Of a stretch of 64,000 nt of DNA, positions 50,201-56,200 are shown piece by piece. The position numbers and the translations under genes were made by a program. Source of the stretch: Phaeosaccion multiseriatum (Eukaryota; Ochrophyta, other classes); assembly GCA_965112735.1 (NCBI GenBank), contig OZ218950.1:1178001-1242000 (forward strand), written 5' to 3'. Numbering within the stretch: the first letter of the stretch is position 1; every line of letters begins with the position of its first letter. Below the pieces are notes generated by a model. That model made no database searches. It had not been told where the DNA came from and was given only the letters and a program-made list of their open reading frames with translations.

Positions 50201-53200
50201 TGAAGTGTGCTATCACGATGTCGCACTCGATCGCAAGAGCTTGAGAGTCCACCTCCTTCACCACCGCATGAACCCACACCTTCTCGCTCGTGATGGCCCC
50301 TCGCACAAGCACCTCTTCGCAGCCGGTGGGCAAGAAGACGGCGGCAAAGGCCTTGCTCGTCAGCTCCTCCGGCAAGAGCGCCAACATCGTGTGCGCGGCA
50401 TTATCCAACACTGCAGGGTGAAGGTAGAAGCCGTTGATCTCCCACTCCGCCGATAGGCTGCCATCCATTGCCGCCGCAACCGACAAGGCCTGTCCACTGG
50501 CTGCGAAAAGGTGCTGCGTTCGGACAAAGCTGGCACCGTAGTCATAACCAGCACCGGCAAGCTTGAGGTAGAGCCCCTCGGCGATGTCCTCGTCCCCCAC
50601 CGCGGCTCTCACCCGCGCCACGTCCAATGTCTCTGCCTCCGTCCTTGTGCACAATTGAAGGGAAGTCGCCTTCGCCACCGTCTCTCCAGCCTTGCCGTGG
50701 GGACCTCCGATAAACTGCACGCTGCCGCGGGCAGTGACGAAGGCACTGACTTCAGAAGCGACCACAGTGGTGGAGCCCTCCACCGTACGGTCCACATCGG
50801 GGGCACGAGCGCCTGCAATTTCCAGTGGAGCCATGAAGACCAGGCCCTTCAGGACCACTTGCCTCTCACCAGGGAAAGGCTTGCCCTTCAGCAAGGCGGC
50901 AAGGCCAATCTCGATGTACCCCATGCCCGGCATGAGCACCACTCCTCCCACCGCGTGATCCTGCAGCAAGCCCTTGAGCTGAGGGGTGAAGCGGCATGAG
51001 AGGAGTGTTCCTCCCTTCTTCTCGACGACGCCGCCGCTTGGTACCATCGCATGCGCCTACTGCTCGAACCAAGGGAGCGCACGACGGGTGGGGAACAGAG
51101 GTGTGGGCTTGCCCAGTACTGCCGCCACTGCTCTGTCGAACGAGGCGGTGTCGCTCCCCTCCCGCCGCATGGACGGCTGCCACATCACGTCCGACCTCTC
51201 TCCCTCGCATTGCCGCGCCATGTTGATCAGCACAGAGCTGGGCCCAATCTCTACCACTCGTACACCCTCAGGCCTCTCCCGGAGCAGCGTGGTGATACTC
51301 TCCACGAACAGCACCGGCGATAGCATGTGTTGCACCCAGTACGCTACCTGCGTCACCTCCTCAGCCTTCACCACCTCGCCTGTCACGTTGGACACCAGGG
51401 GGATGCGTGGGGCGCTGAATGACACCTGCCTCAGAACCTCCTCCAGCGCACGTACAGCGGGCTCCATCAGAGGAGAGTGGAAGGCGTGCGATACCTCCAA
51501 GGCCTTGCAGCCCACCCCATCGGCTGTGAGTCTCTCCACCACCTTGTCCACAGCGCTGCGAGCACCAGAGATCACGCAGGCCTGAGGGCCGTTGGAGGAC
51601 GCCAGCACAACCTCGCCTGCCACCCCCGCAGCGTCGATCCTTGCCATTGCTGCTTCCCTGCCCGTTTTCACTGCGATCATCACTCCATCCCCCTCGGGGC
51701 AGGCCTGCATGGCGGCTCCTCTCTTGGCGGACAGCATCAGCCCGTCCTCCAGCGACATGACGCCGGCCACGCACGCCGCCACTACCTCGCCCAGGCTGTG
51801 GCCCATCACCATCGACGGCTCCACTCCCTCCGACTTCCACAGCGCGCAAAGGGCGTATTCCAGCACAAACAGGCACGGCTGGCAGTAGCGTGTCTCCTTC
51901 AGCAGCGCTTGTGCAGTCTCCCCCTCCTCCTCCTCCCCGTCCTCATCGACCGCCGGGTACATGAGCTCCACCACAGACTTGTCCAGCCAGGCCCGCTCCA
52001 TGAGCAGCCTGCTGCACCGCTGCACGCACTCGCGAAAGACCGCACGCTGTTAAGGCACCAAAAGAGAGACAGAGAGCGGAGGGAACAAGAGAGAGAGACG
52101 AATATGAGAACGAGGGCAGGTGGGCCGAGGTGATGGAGCACAACAGAGGCAATGCCAAGAGAGGACTGAGACGGAGATGGTGCGCGCAACGAATCAACTA
52201 ACCTCGTCGTAGAGCTCCTTGCCCATTCCGGGGTACTGCGAGCCTTGCCCCGTGAAGACAAAGGCGTGCGCAGGTGAGGCGACCTCCGTATCCTCACTCC
52301 CCTTCGGCGCTTTCGAGACCCCTCCCTCCACTCTCGGCGCAGCGCTGCTCAGCACCACATGGGCGTTGGTGCCTCCTGCTCCGAACGAGCTTACTCCTGC
52401 GTACAGCACCTCCTCGCTGTCATTGGCGTGTCCCTCCTCGCTACCCAATGGAGATAGTCTCGACGAAGGGAATGCCACCGCAAATCCATCAACACCAATC
52501 TCAGGATTGAGCTTGCCGAGGTGCAGATTGCGTGGAACAGCTCGGTGCTGAAGCGCGAGGATGGTCTTGATGAGTCCCGCGATGCCTGCGGCGCCCTCCA
52601 AGTGACCAATGTTGGTCTTGACCGCTCCCACCATGAGTGGGAAAGAGCTCTCCCGCCCTTCTCCGTACGCGGCTTTGAGAGCGCTCATCTCGATGGGGTC
52701 GCCAAGAGCCGTGCCCGTGCCGTGCGCCTCCACGAAGTGAACCTCGCTGCCCGCTACACCCGCCTCCTCCAAGGCTGCCTGCATCAGCGTCTGCTGTGCG
52801 TCTGGACTGGGTGCTGTGAGCCGCATAGAGCGCCCATTGTGGTTCACGGAGCTTCCCCGCACGACGGCCAGGATGTTGTCTCCGCTGCGCTTCGCGTCGT
52901 CAAGCCGCTTCACCACCAAGGCGCCGCAGCCCTCTCCTCGGACGTAGCCGTCAGCCGCTGCGTCGAACGTCTTGCAGCGCCTTCGGTAGCAGCACGAGGC
53001 AGATGGGGGCAGAGAAGGAAGGACAAGCCGATGAGAGGGATGATGCTTGTGTTTACCTGTCAGCAAGCCCTCTATGACTCTACTCGAGCTACAGGAGCTC
53101 GATGCTCCCCAAGGCCAGCCCCCCCATTGTCCGTTCTCCGTACGTACCAGTCCTTGGACAAGAAACCTCCCTTGTCGAACTGCTCGAAGGAACGGGAGCT

Positions 53201-56200
53201 GAGTAGCAGGTTCACTCCTCCCACAACCGCAGCTTCGCACATGCCGAAGCGAAGGTAGCGACAAGCCGTGTCCAAGGCAACGAGCGAGGAAGAGCAAAGC
53301 GTATCAACAGATATGCTTGGGCCTCGCAAGCCCAGTGCGTAGGACAGGCGATTTGCAGGGCAGCCTGCTGACTCGCCCATCATGGAGTGAGCTTTGGTGT
53401 CACCATCCTTGTTCAGCGCGGCCCAGTCGCCGTGCTGCATGGAGCCCACGAACACTCCGGTGTTGCTATTGCGCAGCGTGTCCATGGAGAAGCCTGCCTC
53501 GTGCAGCGCCTCGTAGCCGACCTCGAGCATGATGCGCTGAGTGGGGTCCATGGCCTCCGCCTCGGCTACGGAGATGCCAAACGTGGCGTTGTCGAACATC
53601 TCCACGCCGTCGATGAAGCCTCCGTGCCACTCCTTCGCCGCACCAGTGAGTCTTCCCGAGGGCATGGCGGCGATGCAGTCCCTTCCCTCCAGCAGCATGG
53701 ACCAGAAAGCGTCAGGGCTGTCTGCGCCTCCAGGGAAGCGGCACGCCATGCTCACTATTGCCAGCGGGGCAGAAGCGTCGCCCCCCCCTTGAGACGATGG
53801 CATCCTCCTGGGCAGGCGCAGGCTGCTCGCACTTCCCTCCATGAGCGCTGAGCCCAACCACTCCGCCAAGGCCGCCACGGTGGGGTGGGCGAAGAGGGCG
53901 GCACTACTAACGGGAATGTCCGTGAGCAGGTGCAGACGCTGCCTCAGCTCCATGAGCGCCAACGAATCCATGCCAGCCTCCATGAGAGGTTTGTCCATGT
54001 CGATGCCGACAGAGCCTGCCGTGCTGGAGAGGGCGATATCGGAGATGACGGATCGAAGCCTCTCTTGGCGTTCAGCTGGACTGACACCGCGGAGCTCTAC
54101 TGCCAAGGAGTTTTTTCCGGCCGCCGATGTCGGTGGGGCGGGCAGCAGCTTGAAGGCCTTTCTGCTCGTGAACGGGGAGGCTCTCACGTTGGTCTTCTCC
54201 GCGTGTGAGATGGCCGTCCCCTCCAGGATGACGTGGGCATTGACACCGCCAAACCCAAAGGAGTTGACAGCTGCAAAAGGAGCAGAAGTAACCACAGCGA
54301 GCAGAAGGGCATGGTGAGAACAGATTCAGCCATTATCCATCACACGATAGCTCATACCCTCTAAAGTCCTCCTTAACTTGTCTCAAGAAGACGCGAGTGA
54401 GTGAGTGGGAGTGGGTGAGTAAGTGATGAGTGAGTGAGTGAGTGAGTGAGTGAGTGAGTGAGTGAGTGAGTGAGTGGGTGAGTGAGTGAGTGAGTGAGTG
54501 AGTGAGTGAGTGAGTGAGTGAGTGAGTGAGTGAGTGAGTGAGTGAGTGAGTGAGTGAGTGAGTGAGTGGTGAGTGAGTGAGTGAGTGAGTGAGTGAGTGA
54601 GTGAGTGTTACGAGATAAGGCATCCCAGTATGCCTTCAGTATTATCCAAATAGAGTGAGTGAGTGAGTGAGTGAGTGAGTGAGTGAGTGAGTGAGTGAGT
54701 GAGTGAGTGAGTGAGTGAGTGAGTGAGTGAGTGAGTGGTGAGTGAGTGAGTGAGTGAGTGAGTGAGTGAGTGAGTGTTACGAGATAAGGCATCCCAGTAT
54801 GCCTTCAGTATTATCCAAATAGAGTGAGTGAGTGAGTGAGTGAGTGAGTGAGTGAGTGAGTGAGTGAGTGAGTGAGTGAGTGAGTGAGTGAGTGAGTGAG
54901 TGGTGAGTGAGTGAGTGAGTGAGTGAGTGAGTGTTACGAGATAAGGCATCCCAGTATGCCTTCAGTATTATCCAAATAGAGTGAGTGAGTGAGTGAGTGA
55001 GTGAGTGAGAGAGTGAGTGAGTGAGTGAGTGAGTGCGGGAGTGAGTGAGTGAGTGAGTGAGTGAGTGAGTGAGTGAGTGAGTGAGTGAGTGAGTGAGTGA
55101 GTGAGTGAGTGAGTGAGTGAGTGGCTGAATGACTGAGTGAGTGGTCGCAGGAAACGTTTTTTAATAAGGGCCCCAACGCACCTCCGATTCGGGTGGAGAT
55201 GGGGGTCATGCGTCCGGGGATGGGCAGCAGAGCGCTGTTGCCCTCCGTCTTCAGTGCAGGGTTCAGCGTGGACAGGTTGAGATTGGGAGGCGCTTGGACA
55301 TGCCTGAGCACCAGCACCGTCTTGATGAGCCCTGCAATGCCTGCCGCAGCCTCCGCGTGACCAAGGTTGGTCTTGATCGCTCCAACGACGATACGGCGGG
55401 CTGTTGCCAGGTCGTGGTCTCCGTAGGTTCCGGCGATGGAAGCCCACTCCGTGCGGTCCCCGAGGGGCGTGCCCGTGCCGTGCGCCTCGATGAAGCTCAC
55501 GTCGGACAGAGCGATGCCCGCCTCTGCTACGGAGTCCAAGACCGCGGCCTTCTGTGCCGCTTCGTTGGGAGCGGTGAGGGTCGTGCCGTGGCCCGTGTGA
55601 TTGATGCAGGAGCCTCGAATCACCGCCAATATGTTGTCTTGGGCCTCTATGGCGTCTTCGTGGCGCTTTAGCACGACAGCGCCGCAGCCCTCTGCTCGCA
55701 GCCGCAGGGCACACGCAGCAAATGGAGGTGACTGGAGGGTGAGCTAGGTGGTGGTCGAGCCGTGCTCATCAGGTTTATAGAACAAGGATAATCTCAGACC
55801 CAGCCAAAGAAACACTCTCCGCTCATCCTGCACTTCTCTCCTTCCCTTTCCTCCCCCCTTCCTCTCCCTTTCCCTTTCTCCTTATCTGTGCCCCTGCCCC
55901 TCTCCATATCTCCGTCCCGCCCTCTCCCTCTCTGTCCCGCTACCTCTCTCGCTCTCCCGATCTTTCTCTCCATCTCCCCTTCTCTCCCTCCCTGTCTCAT
56001 TTCCTCTCCCTCTCCATCTCCCGCTCCTGCTCCCTCTTCCCCTCTGTCCCTCTCCCCGCCTCTCCCTCTCCCTCTCTCCGCCCTCCTTGCGGAGCTGGAA
56101 AGGGCCATCATCATAATCAGAAGCGCTGCGGTAAGCTCCTCCACATGTCAATCTCATTCTCGTCCATCTAGTCTTCTTTACAGTCTCGCAGGCGCCGCTC

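Noticed and set aside
54333-55120. Minus-strand frames of SLTH repeats
   Set aside because: They are translations of the TGAG microsatellite inside intron 5.
54390-55143. CRISPR array in the regularly spaced repeat
   Set aside because: The conserved 48-base segments are separated by simple TGAG repeats, not unique spacers, in a eukaryotic intron with no cas genes.
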